Assembly (NCBI GenBank): GCA_031284225.1
Contig: JAITAH010000120.1
Span: forward strand, 1 to 7,652
Direction of reading: 5' to 3'
DNA: 7,652 nt
DNA from: Dysgonamonadaceae bacterium
Lineage (GTDB): Bacteria; Bacteroidota; Bacteroidia; Bacteroidales; Azobacteroidaceae
A program made the position numbers and the translations under genes. Under the pieces are notes generated by a model. The model worked only from the letters and a program-made list of their open reading frames with translations, was not told the origin of the DNA and ran no database searches. This document shows positions 1 to 7,464 of the stretch, one piece after another. Within the stretch, counting starts at the first letter, position 1, and each line of letters starts with the position of its first letter.

Positions 1-3000
1 GAGCTAATTTTCACGTTTTCAAAACGGATGTTTTCTACGAAGTTTCCTGCCGAAGCTGTAACGGAACTCGACATCTTACTATGGCTTGTTGCAGTAATAT
101 TCCGAAATGTAAGATTACGTGCATGACCGGTTTTCAAGCTCTTGTCGAGAGGTTTGTCTTCCCTGTAAAATGCAGTATCTCCCGCTTGACCAATATTCCG
201 GCGACCGAGAATTACAAAAACCGGAGTTTGAACATCCGTCATTGTAATGTCTGAAACTTCAATGTTTTCAATTATTCCTCCGTCAACCGCTTCAAATGCA
301 AAACCCGAAATAACTGTGGTTGGCAATTCGATAAATTTTAGATTTTCCTGCCAGTGGCGAATATGATCAGCAGAGGCTTTATGAATGATACAGTTGGATA
401 TTTTTACATTGCGGAAACCGCCGTCGGATTTGGTGCCAAATTTCACGGCATTGCAATTGGAAGCGATCGTACAATTCCGCACTACAATATTTTCTACAAT
501 GCGGTCGGCATTATGGCTTTTCAGGCAAACGCCATCATCATCGGCGTCGATAATGCAATTTTCCACCAATACGTTGCTCGCATCAATATCCATTGCATCC
601 TGATTATAATTGCTGTGGTTATAGACATTTAAATTTCTAAGCGTCAGCGTATTACATCCGATATAATTCTGCATCCAATAAGCGGAATTTTGCATACGCA
701 AACCTTCCACCTTTACCGAATTGCATTTGATAAAGCAAATTACGCTTGGACGTTGCCGGCTTTGAGGATGGCTGTCGTTGCCGAGTTGAAATTCGGGGCT
801 GTCGCCGCTACCGTCGATCGTTCCTTTTCCGGTAATTGAGATATTGTGCAGATTTTCGCCGAATATCAGGGCCTTGTTACCGAAAAGTTTTCCGGAATGT
901 GAAAAAGAATTGGTGTATTTTACTTGATTATCCGGATAATCGGCAAACGAAGGACTTCCTTTTAAAGTAGCATTTTCGGAAATATAAAGCGTAACATTGT
1001 CTTTCATGTAAAGCGTTCCGGTAACGAAAACGCCGGCAGGAACAGTCACTTTTCCGCCGCCGTCCGCAGCGCATAGATCGATTGCCGTTTGAATAGCGCC
1101 TGTGTTAATGGTTTTTCCATCGCCTTTTGCATCGAATTTCAGAATATTAAATTCGGAATTTCCGGCATTATCAAGACGCCGATTTTCCAGACTTTCGGAC
1201 AAAGATGTTACTTTCAATGATTTAAGTAATTCCCTTTGTGAAAGTCCGGTTTTAATGATGATTTTTTCGATTGAGTTCGGGAGAATATCAATAAAATTGT
1301 CCGAAAATTCGGCTTTTTCGTCTTCCAGTGACACAAACACAGCGCGAGCAAACTTATCTGCCGACAGGGATAATTCAAATCCGCCTTCAACCGGCGTTAC
1401 TGTTTTATAAATTTCAACTTGCGGAAAATCCATCTCTTTTTGCCGCAGTAAAAAATAATTGTTAGTGTAGATTTTCCCGTTCTTTTCTTTCAGTTTCAAT
1501 CGCACAACAACATCCGATTTGGCTTGTCCTTTGAGCAAATCTGCTTCTTTCACAGTGAAACTGAACGAGCTTGTATTGGCCGGAATTGTAATGGCTTTTT
1601 TGTAACGGTTTACTTCTTTTCCATCAAATGTAATTACAGCTACCTCCAAATCGGCTTTGAAAGGTTTCAAACGGTCGGAAACTACAAATACAGCAAGTTC
1701 GTCGTTTTCCTTGTTTGCTGTAACAAGTACATCGTCGTATGCTTTCCGTGCAAAATAGTGTTGCGCTTTCCATCGCCCATAATAATCACGGCTCGACCAC
1801 GAAGCCACCGGCCAGCAGTCGTTTATTTGCCAATACAGGCTACCCATACAAAAAGGCATATTCCGGCGGTGCGATTCCATAGCTATTTTCATGGCGTCGC
1901 CTTGTAATAACTGGCTGAGATAAAGCAGTGATTCAAAGTCTTTGGCTTTGCCGTATTCGTTGTTTATACAAGTTTCGATATGCCGGTTGGCTTTACTTCC
2001 GCCGCGTTGGTGCCACATCATTACTTCCGACGTAATATCCCAATCACATTCGTTGGACGCAAATTTCTTTACCGACTCGAAAACAGGAAAGGATTGAAAG
2101 CCATATTCGCTGAAAAACCGGCTTTTCACTTCATTGAATGTAGCAATGGGTAATGCGCTGCTCCATGCCGCCCAATAGTGCATATCACCCGAATTTTCGG
2201 AGCGTGTTCCTTTCATATCGTTGTAGGGCGACGAAGGAACATAGAATGTACTTGGGTCGTTTTGCACAACTACTTCGGGCAATACTTCGTGGAAAAGCGA
2301 GTAATACTGCTGCCAAACCGTTTCGGCAGCTTCGGCGTTGTTTTGTTGGCGATACTCTTCAAGCCATCCTTTGCCGTCGTTGCCCCAATTATAAAGCGCA
2401 TCCATAATCTCGTTGTTTCCGCACCAAAGAGCCAAACATGCATGATTTCGCAAGCGTCGTACATTATCAATCGCTTCCTGACGGATATTTTCCAGAAATT
2501 CGCCTCTTGACGGATAGGTTTTACAAGCAAACATAAAATCCTGCCAAACCAAAATGCCATATTCATCGCAAAGTTCGTAGAAATAATCGTCTTCATAAAT
2601 GCCGCCTCCCCATACACGGAGCATGTTCATATTGACATCGGCAGCGTCTTGAATGGTTTTCCGGTAGGTTTCGGCTGTTACGAGCGGCAGAAAAATATCG
2701 CACGGAATGTAATTAGCGCCTTTGGCAAAAACCGACACTCCGTTGATTTCAAAATGCAGTCCAAGACCGGATTTGTCGAAACGGCGTATTGCCTTCAGCG
2801 AACGGATACCTGTTTTTTCTGTTTTATAATCAACAACTTCATTGTTTTCTACAATTTGTGTTTTGAATTTATAAAAATACTGTTCGCCCAAACCACGGCT
2901 CCACCAAAGCCGAGGATTTTTGATTGAAAAACGGATATTAACCTTGTTCAAACCGGCTTTTAAATCGGATGTGGTCTGATTCAAAATTATTCCGGTTTCT

Positions 3001-3788
3001 TCGTCCAAAACCAGAATTTTTGCATCGGAAAAATCCTTGTCAGCCAAAATCTCGACAGTTTCAGTAATTTCAGCATTTCGGGCGGTTACGTTATTTTGCT
3101 GAATATGAACATTCTCAATGATTGCATCATCCCATGCTTCCAGAAAAACAGGCCGCCAAATGCCGGAAGTTACGAGGCGCGGCCCCCAGTCCCAACCGAA
3201 ATGATAAGCCGCTTTACGGACATAAGGACTGAGTTTTCTGTTGAAGACGCCTCCGTTTTGCGACAGATCGCTCGCGTCCGAAACCCGATATTTTATTTCG
3301 GAAGCATCGTAAATTTCCATAGCCCTTTTTATGGGCGAGTGAAAATAAATCTGTAGTTTGTTGCTGCCTTCTTTTACTTGTGTTTTAATATCAATCGTCC
3401 ATTCACGAAACATATTGTCGGCTATCAGAATTTTCTTATCGTTCAGATAAACATCAGCGTAAGTATCCAGTCCTTTGAAAAACAAACGGATATTATTTTT
3501 TGCAAGCATTTTGGCAGAAAGGTTGAATGTGGTTTCGTAAACCCAGTCTTCCTTATCAACCCATTGTACTGCACGTTCGTTCAAACCGGAAAAAGGGTCG
3601 TCGATAATGCCCTTGGCCATCAGGTCGGTATGGACGGTACCCGGTACAGTGGCAGGATACCAATTGTCCATACGAGCCATCTTGAATTTCCAGCCTTCTT
3701 TGATTTCTGTTCTTTCAGGAGATGCAAAGGCAAATGTGAAATGCAATAATATAAAGTATGGAATAAGTATGTGTTTCACTGGTTTCAT
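1..3788 (-). CDS. GH2 beta-mannosidase-like enzyme fused to a GH28-like beta-helix domain (3' end outside window)
   Basis: The reading frame is open from the ATG at 3788 to the window edge: 1262 codons, no stop. Residues 1-22 form a signal peptide (hydrophobic core, likely cut at AFA|S). Residues ~25-860 are a full GH2 mannosidase: sugar-binding sandwich with HFGWDWGPR at 196-204, Ig-like domain, TIM barrel with RVWGGGIYEDDYF, acid/base Glu460 in WCGNNE, nucleophile Glu561 in FSEYGFQSFP, then WQINDCWP and C-terminal sandwich domains. The length and the ~100-residue catalytic spacing fit Bacteroides beta-mannosidases. From ~878 a second module starts (GDGKT at 889-893, then AIQTAID and GGGKVTVPAG) and continues as a GH28-like right-handed beta-helix with NQD at 1062-1064 and DDDG at 1083-1086. 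It follows the esterase gene by 7 bp, so it is probably co-transcribed. Expected role: exo-removal of beta-mannosyl-type residues plus action on a uronic-acid-rich or related glycan outside the cytoplasm. Substrate is inferred. Any C-terminal sorting domain would lie outside the window. Confidence 0.93.
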   Translation of the reverse strand, partial: MKPVKHILIPYFILLHFTFAFASPERTEIKEGWKFKMARMDNWYPATVPGTVHTDLMAKGIIDDPFSGLNERAVQWVDKEDWVYETTFNLSAKMLAKNNIRLFFKGLDTYADVYLNDKKILIADNMFREWTIDIKTQVKEGSNKLQIYFHSPIKRAMEIYDASEIKYRVSDASDLSQNGGVFNRKLSPYVRKAAYHFGWDWGPRLVTSGIWRPVFLEAWDDAIIENVHIQQNNVTARNAEITETVEILADKDFSDAKILVLDEETGIILNQTTSDLKAGLNKVNIRFSIKNPRLWWSRGLGEQYFYKFKTQIVENNEVVDYKTEKTGIRSLKAIRRFDKSGLGLHFEINGVSVFAKGANYIPCDIFLPLVTAETYRKTIQDAADVNMNMLRVWGGGIYEDDYFYELCDEYGILVWQDFMFACKTYPSRGEFLENIRQEAIDNVRRLRNHACLALWCGNNEIMDALYNWGNDGKGWLEEYRQQNNAEAAETVWQQYYSLFHEVLPEVVVQNDPSTFYVPSSPYNDMKGTRSENSGDMHYWAAWSSALPIATFNEVKSRFFSEYGFQSFPVFESVKKFASNECDWDITSEVMMWHQRGGSKANRHIETCINNEYGKAKDFESLLYLSQLLQGDAMKIAMESHRRNMPFCMGSLYWQINDCWPVASWSSRDYYGRWKAQHYFARKAYDDVLVTANKENDELAVFVVSDRLKPFKADLEVAVITFDGKEVNRYKKAITIPANTSSFSFTVKEADLLKGQAKSDVVVRLKLKEKNGKIYTNNYFLLRQKEMDFPQVEIYKTVTPVEGGFELSLSADKFARAVFVSLEDEKAEFSDNFIDILPNSIEKIIIKTGLSQRELLKSLKVTSLSESLENRRLDNAGNSEFNILKFDAKGDGKTINTGAIQTAIDLCAADGGGKVTVPAGVFVTGTLYMKDNVTLYISENATLKGSPSFADYPDNQVKYTNSFSHSGKLFGNKALIFGENLHNISITGKGTIDGSGDSPEFQLGNDSHPQSRQRPSVICFIKCNSVKVEGLRMQNSAYWMQNYIGCNTLTLRNLNVYNHSNYNQDAMDIDASNVLVENCIIDADDDGVCLKSHNADRIVENIVVRNCTIASNCNAVKFGTKSDGGFRNVKISNCIIHKASADHIRHWQENLKFIELPTTVISGFAFEAVDGGIIENIEVSDITMTDVQTPVFVILGRRNIGQAGDTAFYREDKPLDKSLKTGHARNLTFRNITATSHSKMSSSVTASAGNFVENIRFENVKIS

Positions 3789-3795
3789 TGGTGGA

Positions 3796-6489
3796 TTATA
3801 ATTTTACGATTTTATGTATTTTCCCGTTCACTGCAAGGAAATAAACGCCTGAAGGCAGAGCAGACAGATCTAATTCGGAAGCGAAACTGCTCAAAACGAT
3901 ATTTCCGCTCATATTGTAAATGCGTTTTTCCTTTGTGGCGCCGGTTTTGACAAAAAGTTTTTCGTTTACAGGATTAGGATACACGAACGGTTCCGTATCG
4001 TTAATTCTTATCGAATTGATGATTTCGGCGGGCAAATTATCGGTACGGAAAGGCGCAAGCGGTATGCCGTAGTTATTAAAAAGTACGCTTTGGAAATAGT
4101 TCCTGAAAGCGTAACGCACTTCCTTCGGATTGGGCACATTGCTTGACCGTACTTCTATCCGGTTACCGGTAATGCTTGCATTTGCAGGGTAATAGACCTT
4201 GTTTTCGCCGGCAATTTCAAATGCGGTTGCCGGATCGCCTTGAAATGCGAGTCCGTTACCGATATTTCCGAATGTAAGCAGAATGGTGTTGCCGGAAATG
4301 TTCCGGAACATACAAACCGGCGTATGGATATGGGTATAAGGTTCTTCACTGTAACCGTAAGTATCCAGCAGCGAACGGTAAGCCAGCCGTTGGGCAATTT
4401 CGTACTTTTTAGCAGGATGAATCTGTTCTTCTTCACCCAGGTCGCCGGCGCTTATCAGGGCAACGTTTGCAAGCGAATCCTGCGATTGGAACTGTACTTC
4501 GCGCAACAAAGCTGCCTGTGTCTGTGTTGAACCCTGATATTTGTAAGGAGCTAATTCTACATAATAGAACGGAATATCACCCCGGCCAATGTCCATGCGC
4601 CAATTCCGGACAAAAGCAGGGAAGAGTTTGGCATACAAAGCATGTGCACCAACATTGTCTTCGCCCTGATACCAAATTACGCCTTTTACGGAATATTTCG
4701 ATACGGGATGAAACATACCATTATAGAGGCCTGTCGGCGTCCGTTGCGTCAGAGCGCCGCTAATGTTGAGATTTACTTCAGGAAACATCTGTAATACTTC
4801 ACGGCCTGTCCATGCCTGCACGGTCGATCCCGGCCAACTTAAATGTATCATTCCCACCGGAACGTCCAATTTTTTCTGTAATTCCAAGGCATACAAATAG
4901 CCAACGGCGCTGAATGTAGCCGCCGAGGCAGAAGCCGGTTGCCACGTTCCACCGGTATTGAATTGCGGTTCGAGGGAAGCGCTACGGTTCGCGGTAAACA
5001 TGCGAATATCGTTGTGTGAGGCTGATTCGAGAATGTATGCTGCTGAATTTTCGATGGGCATTCCATCCCAACCTTGTAGTGGCATAGCCATGTTCGACTG
5101 TCCGGCGCAAATCCATACTTCGCCCAACAGGATGTTACCGACGCTTTTTGTAACGCCTTCCGACGAGAAAGTAATGCTGTACGGCCCGCCGGCGTCACCT
5201 GTACTTACGGTTGTTTCCCACAAACCTTCTGCATCGGCGGTTACATTCTTTTCACCATTATCCCAACTTGTTACAATATGTACATTTTTGTTTGGGACGG
5301 CTTTTCCCCATAAGCGGACAGTGGTATTGCGTTGCAAAATCATATTACCGGACAAGATGTCCGGAAGAGTAAGTGTGGGTAAAGGTTCGGCAAGTACGGA
5401 AGCCGTTGGCTGATTGCTGAAAAGAAAAGATTTCAGGACAGGAAGTTCGTAATTGCCGTTACCTGATTGCCAAGTACTTGTAAAATCCCACGTAGCTGCT
5501 TCAAAAGTTGCTTGCGCCGCTAATTCGCTTGCTGATTTATCTTCTCCGTTATTATCGGTAGCCGTTCCGCTCACGGCAATGTCATTGATTTCCGTTTTTG
5601 CAAATGCAAAGTTATTAAGCGTTACGGTTGCATTAGCTGTTTTCAGATAACCATAAATCCGTCCATAACTCGAAGAAGTCGTGTTGATTGTGGAATTGGC
5701 TGCGCATGAATTGGATATGTTTAGAATGATTGCCTGTTTGCCCATTGTGGTGGAAGAACTTGCACTTGCTCCTCCGAGCAAACCGCCTGCCGCGCCGGTG
5801 GATGATACCGAGTTTGCGGCATAGCTTTTTTGTATAGATATATTACAACTGACGGCGCCGCTTCCCGACCATGAGTTACCGATAAGCCCGCCGGCGCCAT
5901 CACCCGCCGAAACGACGCTGCCTGTGGCATAAGTGTTTTCGATCGTAATATTTCCGCCGTTGTTGAAGCCGAGAAATGCTCCCACGTTTCTTGATGTAGC
6001 CATGACATTTCCGATGACTGCACAATTATTGACACTCACGGTAACACCTGCACCGTTGATTCCTCCGATCAAAATTCCCACATTTTCAGTACCTTTTACC
6101 GTATCGTTTCCGGCTGTAGCTACACCGAGATTATTTATTTCGGCATTACCGGTTACGCTGCCGAAAAGTCCGATGTTGCCGGAAGTACGGTTGATTCTCA
6201 ATCCTGTAATAAAATGCCCATTCCCGTTGAAATTTCCGGAAAAATTGCTTATCGGCAACCAGCCTTCTATTGGTGAATCGGCAGTAAGCCAACCGGTCAG
6301 ATCGATGTCGTTCATCAATTTATAAAACTTGCCGGGTTCGTTGCGCACTTCATTGAGTTGGCCGGCAGTAACGATTTGATAGGGATCAGCTGCTGTTCCC
6401 GCTCCGCTACCCGAAAAAGCATTTGCAGGTAACGCTCCCACAATGCAGCATACCGCAATACATACCGATTTGAAAATGATTTTTTTCAT
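3796..6489 (-). CDS. Secreted SGNH/sialate-O-acetylesterase-like carbohydrate esterase with GLUG beta-helix and T9SS sorting domain
   Basis: This 897-residue protein has four parts. Residues 1-24 are a signal peptide (MKKIIFK, hydrophobic stretch, cleavage near ANA|F). Residues ~30-355 are a glycine/asparagine-rich beta-helix with six GLUG-like turns (NIGLFGSV, NVGILIGG, NVGAFLGF, GAGGLIGN, AAGGLLGG, SYGRIYGY), ending in YELPVLKSF. Residues ~372-815 are a sialate-O-acetylesterase (SASA) type domain: a beta-sandwich, nucleophile Ser465 in GQSNM, the WYQGEDN block at 606-612, and Asp683 and His691 in the D-LGEEEQ-IHP block that completes the triad. Residues ~836-897 begin YPNPVNEKLFV and end in SGVYFLAVNGK-type strands, typical of T9SS sorting domains. 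The family removes O-acetyl groups from sugars, and many members act on acetylated plant polysaccharides rather than sialic acid. The beta-helix may bind substrate (inference). The ATG at 6489 gives an intact signal peptide, and a stop lies 7 bp before the GH2-GH28 gene. First gene of the likely operon; export and surface attachment through T9SS are expected. Confidence 0.93.
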   Translation of the reverse strand: MKKIIFKSVCIAVCCIVGALPANAFSGSGAGTAADPYQIVTAGQLNEVRNEPGKFYKLMNDIDLTGWLTADSPIEGWLPISNFSGNFNGNGHFITGLRINRTSGNIGLFGSVTGNAEINNLGVATAGNDTVKGTENVGILIGGINGAGVTVSVNNCAVIGNVMATSRNVGAFLGFNNGGNITIENTYATGSVVSAGDGAGGLIGNSWSGSGAVSCNISIQKSYAANSVSSTGAAGGLLGGASASSSTTMGKQAIILNISNSCAANSTINTTSSSYGRIYGYLKTANATVTLNNFAFAKTEINDIAVSGTATDNNGEDKSASELAAQATFEAATWDFTSTWQSGNGNYELPVLKSFLFSNQPTASVLAEPLPTLTLPDILSGNMILQRNTTVRLWGKAVPNKNVHIVTSWDNGEKNVTADAEGLWETTVSTGDAGGPYSITFSSEGVTKSVGNILLGEVWICAGQSNMAMPLQGWDGMPIENSAAYILESASHNDIRMFTANRSASLEPQFNTGGTWQPASASAATFSAVGYLYALELQKKLDVPVGMIHLSWPGSTVQAWTGREVLQMFPEVNLNISGALTQRTPTGLYNGMFHPVSKYSVKGVIWYQGEDNVGAHALYAKLFPAFVRNWRMDIGRGDIPFYYVELAPYKYQGSTQTQAALLREVQFQSQDSLANVALISAGDLGEEEQIHPAKKYEIAQRLAYRSLLDTYGYSEEPYTHIHTPVCMFRNISGNTILLTFGNIGNGLAFQGDPATAFEIAGENKVYYPANASITGNRIEVRSSNVPNPKEVRYAFRNYFQSVLFNNYGIPLAPFRTDNLPAEIINSIRINDTEPFVYPNPVNEKLFVKTGATKEKRIYNMSGNIVLSSFASELDLSALPSGVYFLAVNGKIHKIVKL

Positions 6490-6534
6490 GATAAATTAAA
6501 AATAAATACTTGTGAACTTTTAAGAAATATTGCA

Positions 6535-6542
6535 CAAATATA
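6535..6542 (-). promoter_or_regulatory. Candidate Bacteroidota -7 element for the esterase/GH2 operon
   Basis: The minus strand reads TATATTTG, an exact match to the Bacteroidota -7 consensus TAnnTTTG, 45 nt before the esterase ATG. No good TTTG-like -33 box lies 19-21 bp upstream, which suggests an activator-dependent or weak promoter, as is common for polysaccharide-utilisation genes. No Shine-Dalgarno sequence precedes the ATG; the leader is AT-rich, as usual in this phylum. Confidence 0.5.
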
Positions 6543-6550
6543 GAATATCC

Positions 6551-6578
6551 GGCAGGAAAGGTTATCCTCGTTCTTGCC
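6551..6578. promoter_or_regulatory. Inverted repeat upstream of the -7 element, possible operator
   Basis: GGCAGGAA (6551-6558) and TTCTTGCC (6571-6578) are inverted copies matching at 7 of 8 positions. Their centres are 20 bp apart, about two helical turns. The repeat covers the -33 region of the candidate operon promoter, where a dimeric regulator would act. The position is suggestive, but a single imperfect copy can occur by chance. Confidence 0.3.
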
Positions 6579-6650
6579 AAGTATGTATGTAACAATTCTC
6601 AATTATGTATTTTTTTTCTTCGGGTTTATTAACTTACGTTGTTTTAATAA

Positions 6651-7223
6651 AAAAGACGGATTGGCTGGTTCAAATTTTCTCTGACGACGGTTCATATTTA
6701 TCACGGTTCCAATTCTGTTGTCGATAAGAAAAAGCGCGAAAAAGAGATTGATACAATTACATCTGTTTTGTCGAAGCGGGCAAAGAAAGAAGAACAAGTT
6801 GTATTCTTTTGGGAGATTTCAATATTTCCAATAGGGAAGATAACACGATGAAAGTACTAAAAAAAACAGGGATTTGCAGTGCTGTTGGCCATAAAGGAAC
6901 ATCCGTCCGATTTGGGTGGCACAAGTCATTATGACCAAATTGCCTTCAATCTGAAATTAGAAGATAAAATGACGGTCTTTTCAGAAAAAAAACAGAAAGC
7001 AGGCACTTTCAATTTTGCAGAAACGGTATATACCGAAGATGATTTAGAAATTTACAGGGAATATTTTCCGGATAAAATCAAAGGGAAAACTGAACAGGAA
7101 ATCCGGAAGTACTATCTGTCCACGTGGCGAACTTTTCAAATGTCCGACCATTTACCGCTTTGGGTAGAATTGAAAATTGACTTCAGTAATCAGTATTTGG
7201 AAAAAATAAAGGGTGAGGTATGA
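6651..7223 (+). pseudogene. Truncated, frameshifted endonuclease/exonuclease/phosphatase (EEP) family gene, C-terminal half
   Basis: Three pieces in two frames join into about 190 residues of an EEP-fold phosphoesterase. Piece 1 (from 6651) contains GWFKFSLTTVHIYHGSN and runs to KKEEQVV. Piece 2 is in another frame (~6808-6866) and reads LGDFNISNREDNTMKVLKK, containing the GDFN active-site motif. Piece 3 returns to the first frame (from about 6867): GFAVLLAIKEHPSD, then HYDQIAF near 6927, WRTFQ, and the catalytic SDHLPLWVELK motif at 7143 onward, ending at the TGA at 7221-7223. One missing T in TTTT (6807-6810) and one extra A in AAAAAAAA (6859-6866) account for both frame changes. Without correction the first frame stops at 6849 and the second at about 6932. 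The N-terminal half that carries the first metal-binding residues is absent, because a stop (6648) and the divergent operon promoter lie immediately upstream. The intact family cleaves phosphodiesters in nucleic acids or other phosphorylated substrates. The GTG-started frame at 6879-7223 (114 residues) is only the tail and is unlikely to be a gene itself. Confidence 0.8.
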
Positions 7224-7245
7224 TTTTGAAAACGAGATATTCCGG

Positions 7246-7271
7246 ATTGAAAAATTAATTGATTTTTCAAT
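7246..7271. repeat. Perfect 10-bp AT-rich inverted repeat
   Basis: ATTGAAAAAT (7246-7255) and ATTTTTCAAT (7262-7271) are exact reverse complements around the 6-nt loop TAATTG, 23 nt after the EEP remnant's stop. The transcript could form a hairpin, but the plus strand continues with A residues rather than a T tract and the stem has one G-C pair per arm. It may be the decayed terminator of the EEP gene, or chance in AT-rich DNA. Confidence 0.35.
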
Positions 7272-7292
7272 AAAAAAAATAAAAATACAGTC

Positions 7293-7323
7293 TTGTTTTT
7301 CTCATAAATTTAGCCTACTTTTG
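7293..7323 (+). promoter_or_regulatory. Candidate Bacteroidota promoter (TTG - 20 bp - TACTTTTG)
   Basis: TTG at 7293-7295 is followed after exactly 20 bp by TACTTTTG (7316-7323). This fits the primary sigma-factor pattern of the phylum: a TTG/TTTG -33 box, 19-21 bp, then TAnnTTTG. Transcription would start near 7330 and run toward the gene at 7485, giving a leader of about 155 nt. This is the best-formed promoter in the window. Confidence 0.55.
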
Positions 7324-7362
7324 TGCAGAGTTATTTGAAATCACAAGGTAAAACGAAGCAAA

Positions 7363-7434
7363 ATGAAGCAGTTCGCTCGTTTCTATATCGTTACCCATTT
7401 ATACTTTCCTTTGGAACAAAAACCTGTTTTTTAG
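7363..7434 (+). CDS. Possible 23-residue leader ORF
   Basis: ATG at 7363 opens a 23-codon frame (MKQFARFYIVTH then LYFPLEQKPVF) that stops with TAG at 7432-7434. It follows an A-rich stretch, as favoured by translation starts in Bacteroidota, and lies about 33 nt after the predicted start of the 7293-7323 promoter, upstream of the gene at 7485. No family is recognised. An ORF of this length is easily expected by chance; it is listed only because of its position in an otherwise unexplained leader. Confidence 0.15.
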   Translation: MKQFARFYIVTHLYFPLEQKPVF

Positions 7435-7456
7435 GGGTTAACAAAAGAATTTTTTG

Positions 7457-7464
7457 TACTTTTG
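7457..7464 (+). promoter_or_regulatory. Second candidate -7 element (TACTTTTG)
   Basis: TACTTTTG repeats the -7 element of the upstream candidate promoter and lies 20 nt before the ATG at 7485. No TTTG or TTG box sits 19-21 bp upstream (the sequence there is GGGGTTAAC-like), so it is weaker than the 7293-7323 promoter. It would give a very short leader. Confidence 0.35.

Noticed and set aside
354..632. Plus-strand frame of 92 codons
   Set aside because: It is antisense to the GH28-like coding sequence. The minus-strand frame carries recognisable motifs across this whole stretch.
1524..1907. Plus-strand frame of 127 codons
   Set aside because: It is antisense to the C-terminal domains of the GH2 module. 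It has no domain signal and is a by-product of the codon use of the real gene.
2270..2617. Minus-strand frame of 115 codons
   Set aside because: It overlaps the GH2 catalytic barrel in another frame of the same strand. The main frame holds the WCGNNE motif here.
4958..5413. Plus-strand frame of 151 codons
   Set aside because: It is antisense to the esterase region carrying GQSNM and has no family features.
5700..6200. Repeat array or CRISPR-like structure from the repeated glycine-rich segment
   Set aside because: The periodicity is at protein level (GLUG turns) with divergent DNA. There are no identical repeats with regular spacers.
5933..6325. Plus-strand frame of 130 codons rich in Pro, Leu and Thr
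   Set aside because: It is antisense to the GLUG repeats; the repeated Gly/Asn codons produce this composition on the other strand.
6603..6797. Minus-strand 64-codon frame starting MFFFLCPLRQ
   Set aside because: It lies antisense to the EEP remnant, which has clear family motifs on the plus strand. Its composition is low in complexity and no family is recognised.
6879..7223. GTG-started 114-residue protein as an independent gene
   Set aside because: It is the tail of the EEP family only. Homology continues upstream in the same and one other frame, so it is better read as part of a pseudogene.
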